A DNA stretch of 64,000 nt from Euonymus europaeus (GCA_963580455.1 OY756968.1:23033996-23097995), one strand, 5' to 3'. Positions 11,301-25,090 are shown, numbered from the stretch's first letter. Notes: a model not told the origin generated them from the letters alone. Made by a program: numbers and translations.

Positions 11301-14300
11301 AGTAAAAATCAGTAGTCCATTCCATTATTTGAAATATTGCCCTCAATGTCCTGTTGTAAATTCCTTTTTTTTCTTCCTTCTGAATGCTGAAGAAATTTTC
11401 TGCCACCAAGGCGGTGAAATCGAAAGAGAGAGAAAGTGCAAAGCCTACCAAGGAAAAATATTGCCCACCAAGCGAATTGTGTCTATGAAGTTGTTACATT
11501 TCTAGAAAGCAGTCTACTGTTGTAAATTCTTAATTTGATCTCTCTGCTAAATGTTTAATGATGTTCAAGTCCTGTATGCAGTGATCACCAGGGGTTCTTC
11601 TCTATGCCTATCAAAGCATTGTTTTCCCATCGGCGAGTCCATGGCTGACAGAATATCTGTCTAATCATGCGTGCATCTATTATTAGTTGGGGTGTTTTTG
11701 GTCTTAAATTATATATGTTTGTGTCTTCATAAGGCATGAACTTAGGAGACGAAATCTCAAAGGAGGTGGTAGTTTTATGAAAATTGACAGTAGTTAAAAT
11801 AGTCATGTGTAGCTGATTCTATGTTTAAAGCCAAACGTTGAGCCCTAATTTAGTAAATAAGGACTAGTCGAATGATCGGATATTCATCGAAAATATGGAT
11901 GGTTAGACGCTTAAATTGTTTTTTGTGGGTTCAAACTTTTAGACAATGTTAGGTGGAATCAGTGCTTGCCCAACTCACATTGTAAAATGCTGTTCTTTCT
12001 ACAAAACACTACTTGCTAATCCATAAGCTAAGCCATCACTCCTTGACTTTTGAATGCTTATACTTTGACAATTTGTTCACATCTCTAACTCCCTCCCACA
12101 ATTTGATCGTAAGTTCTTTGAAATTATGGATTGATAATTGCAATGTAGGGCATCATAGGTTCATTCCATGGAAACAGTCACTTTGCATCTACCATTACTT
12201 CTTGTCACCACATTTTTGCCTTGAGCACTGAGTGCTATTTCCCTCATAGAACCTTCTTTAAATACTATGTTCGGAATCTTTCTTCACTCCCATTTTAGTA
12301 ATTTCATAAATGCTAAAGTGTTTTTCAATTTTGCTTATTTTGTTCAGCCAACGACATGAGTTCCCACCTATTGCAAGCGGAGCATGCCGACTCACTGATT
12401 ACCCCGTTTGACAGGTTATTGGTGAGCATGGAAAGCAAAATTTTCAATTTGTTTATTTTGATGTGGCTTCCATGGTGTTGGTTCTTGTGTATTTAAGGTT
12501 GCGTACTTTTTCATTGATTTCATAGATCTGAAAGTGATGATTTCCTGCTCAAAGTAAGACATCTAGGTTTTGACATTTTGTTGAGTCTGTAAAGGCAGAA
12601 AAACTATTTCATCGATTATCCTATATGTGATCCTTCTCAAATAAATCATCTGGTCATGGACATTTTTTTCTTCTTCTTGCTTTAGATGCTTATTTCTACA
12701 ACGGTCAGTAGTATCAGTTTTTGCTAAGCACTCAAGTTGAGCTTTCTAAATGAAGTTGGAGCTCCATTTGGTCGAATGTTTTTCTTTTTTTTCAAAGTCA
12801 TAAAGTTCTTCCAGCTTCTTTCTGTTAGAAACCATTTTATACAAAATATGATTTTCAAATTTGCTTGTGCAGGTTGTAGTTAATTTTTATTTATTTATTA
12901 GTAATTCATGAATTTGTTGGCAAAGGATTGTTCTTGTTAGTTCCATAACAATTAGTAGCTTCAAAACTCTGCTAGCAGGGAAAAGATGTTTCTTTATCAT
13001 GTCCATTTGGGTGTTTTGCAGCTCTGCAACAGTTTGAAAGGTTTGATTACAAAATGCTACAATTAACCAAAACACATCCTACCTTTGCGATAGGGTTTAC
13101 TGACTTTTTTTGCCTAACAATAGTGCTTCTTAATGCTCCTTATATCAATAGAACCTCCATACACCTCTTTTGCCACCAGCTACAACACAAGTGGCACTAG
13201 TCCTTTTTGAATCTTTTCTGGTTGCGATTGTATATAATGATGGATTGATTGGTATCGAGGGGTGCACAGATGCATGTGCAGATGAATGCTTGGAGGTTTT
13301 GATTGAATTCTGAAGTCACGTAGCTATTTGAGCTGCCAAATGTCACTATTTTGTAGTTTTATCTTTTCTGGTAGATCTTTATTGCAATCTGGGCAATAGC
13401 TGGTCAATATCAGTGAAATTGATGATGAGCTGCAACGATCATTGCACTAGAGTGCAAAACTTTTATTTGGACAATGAGTCACTATTACGGAGTCTTTTCT
13501 GTCTTTGGGTCAATACGAATTTCATTTATGATGATGGTGACGATTTTTGCTCTAGGTTGATGGAAAACGTGGTAGTCTTGGCTGTTTTTATTTATCTGAG
13601 AGCCTCAGTGATATGTATCTCACTCCAAAGGAAGATGACGAACAATATATGTACCATTCCACCCAGGCTCTACCTGCTGCCCTTGATAACTTCTGTGGTG
13701 AGTGAAACTACTGCTTTGAATAACTTGAGTGTAACTATGAACTTAAAAAACCCGTGGTCTCCTTTTCCATTCTGTAATTGGATTCGACTCAACTGACTTC
13801 AACATACCCATTTTACCAACATACGTTACTTTTATGTGGAATGTTTCTACTTATAACTTCAAAGCGTTTCTATGTATAACTTAGTTACCATGATTTGTTT
13901 TAACTACCATTGTAGATGGACCTATACATTTGTATAATGACCAGAGTATGTGCTTCCATTTTGGAATGACTGCCAATGGGGCTAAAGATCAATGCATAAA
14001 TCATGAAGGCTTGGCTACTTTCCTGGGTTTGCTTGAATCTATTCCTTTCCAAGATACTACTTCAAATCAGGGATCAAGTGAGCATGCTATGCCCGACATG
14101 AGGTACATGTCTTTTCTTTGATTGATTCTTGACATGAAAACTTTTATCATGTAGGGTTTACAAAAGAAAGAGTTTTGAACTTCAGTGGCAATCTTCATAT
14201 ACTAGTATGATACCTTGTATTGTCGGTCCTTATCTCACTGGTCTCATCTCTTTCCATTGCTTATTTTGCTGTGGAGTGTTGTGGGTCATTTGGATCCAAA

Positions 14301-17300
14301 ATAGTTCTCCTTCTAATCTTGTATTTTTGATTCAGTCCTTTTTCCCCTGTTTATACTTTATAGTCATATATAGTGAACTTTAATAACTTCTTTCACTCGT
14401 TTCTTAGACCTCTTGCATGATCTCTGAATATTGGGACGCTTCCTGAGAAAGTTATTTAACCATTTTATGTAGGAGCTTGAATAATTTTGCCGTGGCAGGT
14501 GACTGTTGTCTCAATTGATTGAATCAGTCTCTCTTTTTCTTTTGTCCTGGCATTATCTTGATAAAGTGGGAGTTCCCTTTGTATGATGATTAGTTATCTT
14601 GATAAGTGTTGGTTCTTTTTGTACGGTGATTAAGATTTCTTGTAATTCAGTCTTTATTATTTTATATCATGCACAAATTTTTAGAACTTATTGGACACCA
14701 TTACCTCCTTGAACTTTAGTGTTAGCTTTAGGTTCATTTTGTGTTTTGTTTCTTTCCATATGTAGAAGCAGGATCTCTCTTCCATTTACCAGCTTCTATT
14801 TCATTAGTTATTACCGAGGAGCTGCAAAGGATGTATGATTCTTGAGTTGACAGGCTAATTTTTGCCATATCCGTATACCGTATCTCAAGTCCAACTAGCA
14901 TCTACTACATTAATAGGGAAATAATCATTAAATAATAATATGACATATAGTGGTATTCATCTTTAGTATTGGAGTCTGACCTACTCACCTACATGAGTTG
15001 TTCAACCTTTTAAATTTACAATTTCATTTGCACTAAACACACAATAAATAGGTGACCTTTTCATTCAAAAATATGATTTGCAGCCGAGTGATGCTGAAAA
15101 AGGAGTATCATCATAGTTGTCTTCCCCCATTTTTGAGACCAAAAGATGATGAATTGTGTTAATAAGGGCACCAAGAAAATAGTACGAGGATACAATCCTG
15201 TTATTTGGAGGAAATTAACTGTTACCATAACAAACAGCAAATTTCATTGGAGTCCTTGCCTGTTATTTTTTCTAAAGAAATTTCTGAGAAACAAATATGT
15301 TTTGAACTCTTTGAAATGTTTCATTTTATGAACACCTCATCATTTCAAGTTAATGGATTCTACATAGACCAATGCTAAGTTGCTAATGATTTTTGCTAAA
15401 GATGTGGATAAAAATAGGTGTTCTTAGGCGAAGGCATTGCTTTAGCATGGGCTATGCTATTGTTATGGCAAATTAGTTTGCTCTTATGGGTTGCTATTGC
15501 GTTTTCATCATTTAAGTAACAACAGGCTAGTAAGAAATATAATTCCTTAGCTTCATGAGTTGAAGGCAAATTGTAAGTGACTAGTTTGTTCATCATCGTC
15601 ACACTTTCATGCTTATACTTTAGTTTACATCTTGGTTTCTTGTAAGAGAAACCTGAAAATGCTTAGAGCTATGTCTTCGTTAGGTACTTGCTAAAGAAAA
15701 GGTTCGGTCGTGGATCATATGGTGAAGTTTGGTTGGCTTTTCATTGGAATTGTCATCAAGGAAGCAATATCTCAAACTGGTGCATGAAGCCAGGAAACAC
15801 ATCAACTGATGAAAATTCAAATCATAACGCGACTCATAATTGTACTGATGGATTTTCTAATGACAACTTGTTCATTTTGAAGCGCATACTGGTAATCTAT
15901 TTCTTTGTTGCAAGCGAGTTCTATCTATCTTTGCTGCATGTGGTTCTATTTATTTTATCTTTCTCTACTAGCATAAACTTTTTGTATCTATGCCAATGCC
16001 ATAGAAGGAATGGGTTTCTGTTTTTCCTTCTTATCTCATGGTTCAATGGATGCTGCTGATCTAGTATGAATTAGAGGTTAAGGGTATCTATTTTGGTTAA
16101 TTGAATCATCAGTTTCTTGTTGTTTTAAGCTTTTCCTTTCAATTAAATAAGGCTACAGGGATTTCGGTTTCTTCAAGGATTTTATTGTTTTCCTTGTTTG
16201 ATGTCGTTTGTTTGGATACATTATAAGGGTTGGATGCTAGCTGCTTTTGCGTATAGCAATATCTTGTGCTGAGTTCTTAAATTCAGTTTCACATAAAGAG
16301 AGAACTTTTGTTAATAGGTGGAAAGAGGAGCTGCAGTTTACTTAAGTGGCCTTCGGGAGAAGCATTTTGGTGAAATTTTTTTGAATGCCTCTACTTGGCT
16401 TGGAGATTTTCTATCTAATCAAATGTCAACGACATTACATGAAGAATCAACACCCGAATTGCATGACCTATTTATAATGAATGGCTCGTCAGTTCATGAA
16501 TTAGGAAATCCTTGGAATTCTGAAAATGGATTTAGAAAGAAGTTTAGCCAGCACAAGGCTGCTTTTGAAGAAGGTTTGGACCATATAGCTAGATACGTAG
16601 AGTCATTTGAATCGCGTTCAAATGAGATATGGCTTGTGTTCTGTCATGAAGGCATATCAATGTCAAAGCTCATGTACACTGTGGAAAAAGCGGAAAGTAA
16701 TGCTGATGAAGAAAGCGCAGAGGATGTAAAACGCGTACAAGTATTGCGTCCTTCGAAATGGTGGCAATGGCTGAAGACCACAAATGAAGGAAAAGAGGAA
16801 ATGCGTAATATTATATGGCAATTGGTATGTCTGCTTATAAATTTTAGATTGAATAAAGATGCCCATGTATGCCCTTTTTTATATAGCAATTGACAATGTT
16901 ATGTTGATTGGCTTGCATAAGTGAATGCGACCTGATTTTTCAAAACTAAATTTGTTGTTAGAAAATATATGGCTTTTTAAGGAGTTGAAACACACTTTAT
17001 TGGCGGAAGATTTATGTTTTTGCTGCAAAGTGTACATGATGGGTGGTTAATGAGTAAGACTAACAACTTGCTATTCTTCAGAGCTTTATTTCATTTTTTA
17101 CATAAAATTGGGTCAAGTTATTATAAAGGAGAAAAGGTAAACAACTCTCGTTTAGCAATATTTAAAATAATTAGAACAATTTATATTAATAATTACTGCC
17201 TAGGGCGATGGATTGTGCTTTTGCATCGAATTCTAGGACGTTATTTATTCCAAATGTGTTTTACTTTTGCATATTAATTTTAGTTATCGATGTAAGTTTA

Positions 17301-20300
17301 ATAGGCTACAAAGAAAATGCACATGTTTGAAGAAGGTTTTGCATACTTGGTTTTGCCCAAGTCTGTGGCAAAATATGTGGCTTGTTTTATCTTTTTCCTT
17401 TTTTTTCCCCCTTTCTGCTGCTAGCACAATGATATCTGTTCTTCCTTTCACAGTTGATGGCACTCAAGTCTTGTCATGAACGCAATATAACTCATAGGGA
17501 TATTAAACCTGGTGAGTTCCTCAACCCCTTGATTCGTGTCAGTTTTAGTTATCTAAAACAACTATGAAAGTAAAATGTCTACATTGTCAACGATATTAGC
17601 TGATTGGCTGATTCGTTGGCATTTGTTCATGTTTGTTCATGTTGGCTTATATAAACTGATGTGCTGATTTTTCCATGTCAACCATGGATGAGTTTCTGCA
17701 ACTATTAATGAAAATGACCTTGTCAAACTATTGCTTAGCAATTCAAATTCATCATCTTTCAAGGCTTTATCCCAAAAGTTTTGTAGTTGACTACATGAGT
17801 TTATGAGAAAATCAATGAGATACTATCCTTTCGTACCACTTCAAGTCATGTCTTTTTAGGTTTTCCTCTTCACATCTTACTCTGTCCTACACAAATTTTC
17901 TCTATTATCCTCATTGCTACACTGCTATCTTTACGTTGTACATGTCCAAACCATCTTAAATAGTTTTTCTGCAACTCCGCCCATGCTTGCAGCCAGTCCC
18001 AAACCCGGATAAAGGAGGGTTGCAATAGGTCGGCATCAAAACCTTGGGTTACCTATGAAACATAGTCAAAATGAGAAACTACTGCTTAGGTATTCATATC
18101 TTTTTTGGATACACATTTTGTTCGTCCTTTGCTGCTTGTGATTTTTATTTTTTTTGAAAATTTCTCTTGGACTTTTTTGACACAAAATCTAATCATATAT
18201 TTTTGCAGCCACTTTTGGTCTAAGGGATGATTTCACTTTATATGATGTTCTGTTGCTCTAAAATTTTCCCTTTTATTAATGTTGAGATTTGGGGAGTGCG
18301 TGTTTGTAGTTATACTGATTTAGAATGTTTGTATTTCTTGTTGCAAGAGAACATGGTGATATGCTTTGAAGATCAGGGGACTGGAATGTGCTTGAAGGGA
18401 AGTCCAAGTGGGAATGAGACTTATACGACCAAAATGTACTGCATAGTGTCTCTCTGTCCTTTTATTGGAGTTAACGTGCTGTCATGTTTTGTAGCTTTCG
18501 TAACACAATTAATATGATGGCTATGGTGGTGGCATACTGTATACATCTTACACTTAAAGCTGAGGTTCTTGTGTTGTACCAAGTAATATTTTTTTGAAAC
18601 AATTCTGGTGCAACCCATTAAATATTTCATTGCTAGTTGTCTGATTTCTCTTAAACACTGCTCTTTGTAAGTAGCAAAAAAGTGGCAAGGGTACAATGTT
18701 TTTGTTTTTGGTTTCAAACCCAATAATCCAATTTAACATGTTATATGTCCTCTGAATTATTTTTCGTTCTTATAACTCAGTTTAACATGGTGTACCTGAA
18801 CTCATTTGTTTTTGTTGGGGGGTGAGGGACATTTATTTCCCTATAATGTAAAAAATATTAATTGGAAAGGAAAAGGAAAAGGAAAATTGTTGATGCGCGT
18901 TCTCTTGTATTGACTTTATGCATATTTGTTTTGATAAGCAAGTGTATCAGTGAACATGTTTGGTTTCTTTCATCTTAATAAATAGAATGATAGATTTTGA
19001 TTTCATTTTCCTCTATTGCTTAGGCGCATTATTGACTTTGGTAGTGCAATCGACGAGTTCACAATGCGGCATTTGTATGGATCAAGTGGACCCTCTAGGT
19101 ATCATTTCTCTGTTGGAGCTTTTCTCTTTTTCCATAATCCATATTCATGTGCTGATGTTTCATTTTGTTTTTGTTCTTGATGCACGTGTCTGTCTTCATT
19201 TTTTTATCAGAGCTGAACAAACTTATGAGTATAGCCCTCCTGAAGCATTTCTTAACGCTAGTTGGTACCAAGGGCCGGCAAGCAGGACTTCAAAGTGAGT
19301 CAGATTCACCCCCTATCAGTTTTGATTGCTGGCATTTTCAAAATCCTATATGTGTTTTTTTCTGGTAAGTTTAATTGTTGTTTGCTAAATCCTATTTTGG
19401 CAATACTCTTGACAGGTATGATATGTGGAGTGTTGGCGTTGTGATGTTAGAGTTAATTTTAGGATCACCAAATGTTTTTCAGATTAGTGCTTTGACTCAA
19501 TCTCTTTTGGACCAGCATATTGGGGGTTGGAAAGAAGAGTTGAAGGACCTTGCATACAGGTGAATTTTTTTCTTGAGATGAATCTGTGCTTTTACCTACG
19601 ATCCTTAAATTCTTTAGTAGTTGGACCAAAGTTTGAACAGCTACCTTTGGATGTTATTAGCCAGTGATTTCATGACCCTGCCTGAAAATTTGTTTTCTCA
19701 AGACCGAGTCATCATGGGAAACAACTTTCTAGTTATTATGATGATATGGTTTGGGTAAAATTTTTTGGAATGATGTGGACATGTGCTTTTGGTGCAAGTC
19801 CTATTTAAGCTTCCCAACTGAAGTAGTGGAATCCTAGGCATAAGCGTGATGAATTATGGTTCATTTTTGGGATTTTCCATTGTGGTGACCTAGATGGTTT
19901 TGCATGTCATTTTATGGAACTGTTGCATCCTGGAAGTATATTTGTGAGGTCTTGTTTGCTTTCCTTATTTCGAGAGCCAAGATGTTTTAAGTTTTGTACC
20001 TTATTTATTGAGTCTGAAGATGCTGTTTAGTCATATTGTAAGGGCCATGTAAGAAGTATTTGTGGCAAGTTTGAAGGCTGAAAACTTCACAAATTTCTTT
20101 AGCACCTTTCAGCTTATTTATTATTATCAAGCTTACTTTGATGTTTTAAAACTATGGAAATCAATGCTTTTGTAGTGTGAGATTCATGCTTGATTCTGTT
20201 GGCTCATTTTCAATCATTTTGTACTTGGTGTGTGCCATTTCTTGTTTTTCCAGAATTTCATTAGTAAGAAAAAATTTCTACTTGCTTGAAGGAGAATGTT

Positions 20301-23147
20301 TTCATTGCATATTCGGCTTTAATGCTGATGATGTGCATATTTGTGGTGCCAGACTTAGGTCATTCATGGAATTATGTATTCTAATACCAGGAAGTTCCTC
20401 GAAACATCATCGAGCGATGAATGATGTAAGTTTACTACTTAGTACTGCAAATTCTTCTGGCATTACTTGTATAAAAAAGTACAGTTCATATTATGCAAAT
20501 CTGTTTTACCCATTAGTTACAAGGTTCTCAAAAAATGATTGCCATTTTGGATTTTAGTGGTTTGGAGAGGACTTGGGATTTAATTTTTAGGCAGTTGTGT
20601 GCTGTGTTTTAATTTTTTTCTTTTAAAAAATGTAGCTCCTTTATTATATTAATTTGACTACGTTTGAAGGAGCAGTATATAGTGCTCACTCAAAAAGCTT
20701 CCATCCTAAAAGACTTATATTAAGAATCCCCTTGAGCCTTCTGTGTTTGCGTAGTGATTGTTGATATAGACAATTCATTCAGATGAGGTCCTTATTTCAC
20801 TGTTTTTTAAATGTCAGTCTTAGTTAATGAGGCTATTCAAAATTGGAATTTGGATGCAGGAAGACATGTTCTATAATCTTTGGCTTTTTAGACCAAGTAA
20901 GCTAAGACGATATGGAGTGTAAAACTTACTAGAGGTAGGATAATAACGATTTGATTAAGATAAAGGTTGAGGTTTTCCTTAGAGCAGGGTTTTTAGGTAC
21001 CTTTGGCAATATTCAAAGTAAGCTAAGACAATATGGAGTGTAAAACTTACTAGAGGTAGGATAATAACGATTTGATTAAGATAAAGGTTAAGGTTTTCCT
21101 TAGAGCAGGGTTTTTAGGTACCTTTGGCAATATTCAAAATAATGGTTGGATTGAAGAGAGTATATATCTTTATGAATTGGAGATGATTGGATCGATGTGT
21201 GTGATTGAATGGGACATTTGAAGCCAAAAGGCAAATCTTATGGGTCTTGTGTCTCTGCCATGCTTCATGGTATGTTTAGAAACATTGAAAGATAACATTT
21301 TAAAAGAATAACTGCAGCGGAAACAAAGCTTAAGGAGGATAGCTAAATAAATGAGTTACTTGGACTTACATAACTTAAACTGAAAATAATATGAGAGAAA
21401 TCTTTTCAGATGGCACAAGGCATGTTAAATGGGGATGAGAATGTTATGTTCTGGTTAAGAAAGGAGAAAAATGTCTTTGGTAGATTTTAATAAGACAAGA
21501 TGGGAGGAAGTAATAATGTAATATTGAAGATAATTGATTGCCATTTAAAAGGAAAAGCAACCTGAAGACTACTGATTGAAAAGGATTAGAGAAGCAGCAT
21601 GGCCTTGGTTGGGATGGAGTAGTAAAGAGAAATCACATGTTGAAATCAAAGTAATGTCTGCTCTCCACCTTATACTCATTTAGTTAATCCTCAACATTTG
21701 GCATCACTTAACCCTTAATATCTGGTATTAATACTTGTTGAGTTGTTCTGGACTGGATGGCTTTGATTAAAGCTTAGACGTGGACAATGTGACTTCTCAT
21801 CTGTCCTGATTTTATGGATAACGAGGTTGGTAAGCTTATAATTTTAAGCTTAGAAGAATAGTGATGCCTTTTTCTTTAAAGCGTTAACCTTTTTTTTTTT
21901 TTTTGCTATTTTTAAATTTATCGAGAAATAAGAAATATTCAATGAATGCCTGAGATGTATATCCAACTTTTGTATGAGGTTGATGTCACGGAACACACGT
22001 GAGGAAATTTTTTTCCAAGCAGAATCTCCACCTTATACTCATTTAGTTAACCTTCAACATTTGGCATCACTTACCCTTAATATCTGGTGTTGATACTTGT
22101 TGAGTTGTTCTGAATTGGATGACTTTGATTAAAGCTTAGAAGTGGACAATATGACTTCTCATCTGTCCTGGTTTTATGGATAATGAGGTTGGTAAGCTTA
22201 GAAGAATAGTGATGCCTTTTTCTTTAAAGAGTTACTCTTTTTTTTTTGCTATTTTTACATTTGTCAATAAATAAGAAATATTCAGTAAATGCCTGAGATA
22301 TATATCCAACTTTTGTCTGAGGTTGATGTTACGGAACACACGTGAGGAAGTTTTTATCCAAGCATATATTATCAATTTATCATGTATATGTTTGTATCCA
22401 TCCTTACATTTGTGCTGTTAAAATATTTGATTTCGTTGATCAAGGGTGGTGTTTCACCTGCCTCCTGGAAATGCTCTGAAGAATTTTTCTCCAATCAAAT
22501 AAAGTCTAAAGATCCACTCGGACTGGGGTTAGTTTTGTCTCTGCATTCTCCTGAGATTCTTTGCTCATTCTGTGATTCTTCCTTTAAGCTATTAGCTTGA
22601 CTATTGATCGTACAATGCATGCAGGTTTCCCAATGTTTGGGCTTTGCGATTGGTGCGTCAACTCTTACGCTGGGACCCAGTAAGTTTTTATGTTATTTAA
22701 TATTCTGGGTAAATGCTAGACGAGTTTGTTTTGTATATTTTCAACAAGGAGCTGCCTTTATATTATATTAAATATCTTTGTTTTCTAGCCTATTCTCCTC
22801 GTGTTACAGAAAATTACAGCATTCTATTTGTTCAATATTCATTTAGTGAACAGGTCATCTTCTTAGAGTCTACTATTCATTGCTATTAAACATTGTGTTA
22901 TTTTAAAATTTGTTGCTGCACGTTTATGTGTTCTAACTCTGGATTCCATGAATATCATTAATAAAGTGAATGCAAGCTCTGCTACATGGAATGATTTATG
23001 TAACGCTACCAAACATCCCGACTTGTCAAGTTTTTTTGTCATAGTTTTTATTGAAATAATTCAAAATGTGTTGACTTGCAGGAGGATCGGTTGAGCATTG
23101 ACGAAGCTTTACAGCATCCTTATTTTCACACTCCTCCCATAAGATGA
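7809..23147 (+). CDS. Signal-peptide PP2C phosphatase-protein kinase fusion, 20 coding exons, 1090 aa
   Basis: Exons: 7809-8100, 8575-8833, 9519-9624, 9733-9874, 10040-10304, 10599-10963, 12348-12421, 13556-13697, 13916-14102, 15684-15891, 16318-16824, 17454-17511, 18348-18435, 19024-19098, 19211-19294, 19416-19559, 20353-20425, 22445-22527, 22625-22679, 23082-23147. They sum to 3273 nt in one frame with GT/AG junctions. Residues 1-28 form a signal peptide or anchor. The PP2C domain has RRKYQED (to 84), DGHNG (114-118), IGDSK (247-251), SRAIGD, ATDG (380-383) and GSMDN (429-433), so all metal-binding Asp are present. The kinase domain has GRGSYGEVW (619-627), ILK Lys677, HRD 863-865, PEN, DFG 902-904 and PPE 932-934, with a long insert before HRD. 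It resembles Arabidopsis At3g63340 (PP2C 51) joined to At3g63330. A possible 3'-UTR intron spans 23205-23305. Substrates are unknown. Confidence 0.93.
8307..8344. repeat. (TA)n microsatellite in intron 1 of the phosphatase-kinase gene
   Basis: About 18 uninterrupted TA units between exon 1 (ends 8100) and exon 2 (starts 8575). Probably polymorphic in length. Confidence 0.95.
17830..18065 (-). mobile_element. LINE 3' fragment in intron 12 of the phosphatase-kinase gene
   Basis: The minus strand at 17960-17931 reads [10 protein letters not shown], a signature of the C-terminal region of plant non-LTR retrotransposon proteins. The plus strand at about 17990-18045 holds the CCCAAACCCGGATAAAGGAG-type sequence that commonly accompanies these plant repeats. 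The frame is short and broken, so this is an inert remnant inside the 836-bp intron 17512-18347. Confidence 0.6.
20895..21137. repeat. 121-bp tandem duplication in intron 17
   Basis: Unit AAGTAAGCTAAGACRATATG... occurs at 20895-21015 and 21016-about 21137 with very few differences (for example GGTTGAGG versus GGTTAAGG). It lies in the 2-kb intron between exons 17 and 18. Confidence 0.9.
21663..22367. repeat. About 363-bp tandem duplication in intron 17
   Basis: Copies at 21663-22025 and 22026-about 22367 both start CTCCACCTTATACTCATTTA and end near TTTTTCCAAGCA. They share CATTTGGCATCACTTA, ACTTGTTGAGTTGTTC and ACGGAACACACGTGAGGAA. The second copy lacks about 15 bp and has scattered substitutions, so it is older than the 121-bp duplication nearby. 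No coding content. Confidence 0.88.
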
Positions 23148-24150
23148 TTTAACACGAAGGTTCAAATTCATCCAGTTTTGACACTTTTTCCGGGCCTCCT
23201 AAAGGTAATGTTTTTCACTGTTCCCTTAGAATAGCCAAATATGCAGGGTAGATAATTATTGATTAAAAAGCTTTTGCTTTTCTTGTCTTTCGAATTTTAA
23301 TGCAGGATCAATTTTAGGTCTTGAAGCTTTGAATTATCTCGACCAAGCTACTAACTGGGAAACAAACCACTTAGCAAGTCCTCTGACAGCCCCTCTGTTA
23401 TCACTAAATATATACGGAGATGGCATTGAACTATCAGTAATGGTTCTTTTTACTTACGACTCTTATGTTGGGCATTGAACTATCAGCAATGCTCACATAT
23501 ATTTCTGCGAGGACTGTTCGATAGCTGACAATGCATCCTCATTAGTGTTGGATAGCCATTTAGCCATTGATGCTAAGAGACTTAGGCGAGTGAACTAGGT
23601 TTGGTATTCGTTCTTGGGCTTCAACTTCTTTTATTTAAGGAGATTGAGGAAAATTTCCTTGCAATTAGCTACAAAAGGTGCTTGATCTCAGCGAACAATA
23701 AATGTCAGCTTTGATGTTACAGTACAGAGGGTGACTGAGCCGCCTGAGATGATAGCAAAGAGATCAGTGGGAAAGTTCCTCGAACTTTTGACCGGGTCTA
23801 AGAATCCCACTCATGTTGTGGGTGAAGCTCTAGCTGGGAAGAAGGGCCTTGGATTATGCTCAATGGAATGTCTGGAGGGAAATTGTTAGGGAATGGCTGG
23901 AAGGAGATTGCTATTTAAGGTATTCAAAAACTATTATCGTTGTTTTAAAAAAATATAATTTACCTTGTGATAAGGGTAAGCGGATTTAAGTAACTTCAAA
24001 CAGTTGAAATGCCGGCGGGTGCGTCTCGCACTGCGTTTAATGCGGGCCAAACCCGCAGAATTCACCTCACTCGCGAAGTAAGTTCGTGGGGAAATTGGAA
24101 AGCTCGTGCCACTAAAAGGTACAGTAAAGCCCATTGTAATTATGATCGCA
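23148..24150. other. 3' untranslated and downstream region of the phosphatase-kinase gene
   Basis: After stop TGA 23145-23147 a possible 3'-UTR intron (AAAG|GTAATG to TGCAG|GATC, 23205-23305) is visible. The rest has stops in all frames. No further gene was recognised. Confidence 0.4.
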
Positions 24151-25090
24151 AGATTGGGCCCAATAATGACCAGCTTCCTTAAAAGTTAATTTGTTTAGCA
24201 GAACTGAAAATAGGCCGTTTGGCGTATAAGAAATGGGCCAACATAGGCCCAGGGAAATTTGGATAGTCTACCCCATATGAGATTGGGGAAGGATTAGGCT
24301 TTCCGAAACCAAAACAATGGGCCTATAGAAATTGGGAAAGTTTGGGCTACTAAATGTTTCAGTTTGAGACAATTAAAGTGTGCCATTTGGACCGTTACAT
24401 AAGTTGGGCTATATGAGGCCCACTAAAAGTTTGCTAGTTTTATCATATAAGCCCATCAAAATTTGACGGAAATTTAAGCTATGAGAAATTAGGCCAGTTA
24501 AGGTCCACAAAGTAGGTAGATTTTAGGCCCACCAAAAAATGGGTCAAATTAGCCCAGTTCAGGCCCAAGGAAATTTAGTCCAGGTCCACGAAAATTTAAA
24601 CTAAAAAATTGGACCAGTTTAGGCCCACCCCAACAGGGTTAATGGGCCTGACTTAAACGACAGAAATCCGAAATTGGGCCAGTTCAGGCCCAACTAAACT
24701 GGGCCAAATTATACACCACAAAATTGTGCCACGTGAGGCCCACGGAAATTTAGATAACGTCTATGAGAATTCAAGGCATTAAGCTGAAAGAAATTGGGCC
24801 AATTCAGGCCCACGGAAATTTAGACGACTTCTACGAAAATTCAATGGGCCAGTTTAGGCCCGCTCATTGATAACGAGCCCGTTTAGATACAGAATTTGGC
24901 CCCTAAGGTCCATTAAAAGTAGGTCCTTTAAGGTTAATCAAAACTCGGCCCGTTCTGACCACAGTAGATAATCTAGTCTAGGTTTAGCCCACTGAAATTA
25001 AGGCTTATTTTAAGCCCAAAGAAATTGCCCTAGTCAGGGCCATAGGATTTGGGCTGATTTGGGCAAACGTAATTAGTTAGCCAACTTTAG
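24151..25090. repeat. Degenerate array of GGGCC/GGCCC palindromic modules
   Basis: About 940 bp built from diverged copies of a module approximating AAATTGGGCCAGTTCAGGCCCA followed by CGGAAATTTAG. More than thirty GGGCC, GGCCC or one-mismatch variants occur. The best conserved neighbours are at 24735-24760, 24794-24825 and 24840-24862, with irregular spacing of roughly 40-80 bp. No ORF is maintained. TGGGCC/GGCCCA matches plant TCP site II motifs, but this density and the shared flanking words indicate amplification of a repeat. No known satellite or transposon was recognised. Confidence 0.7.
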
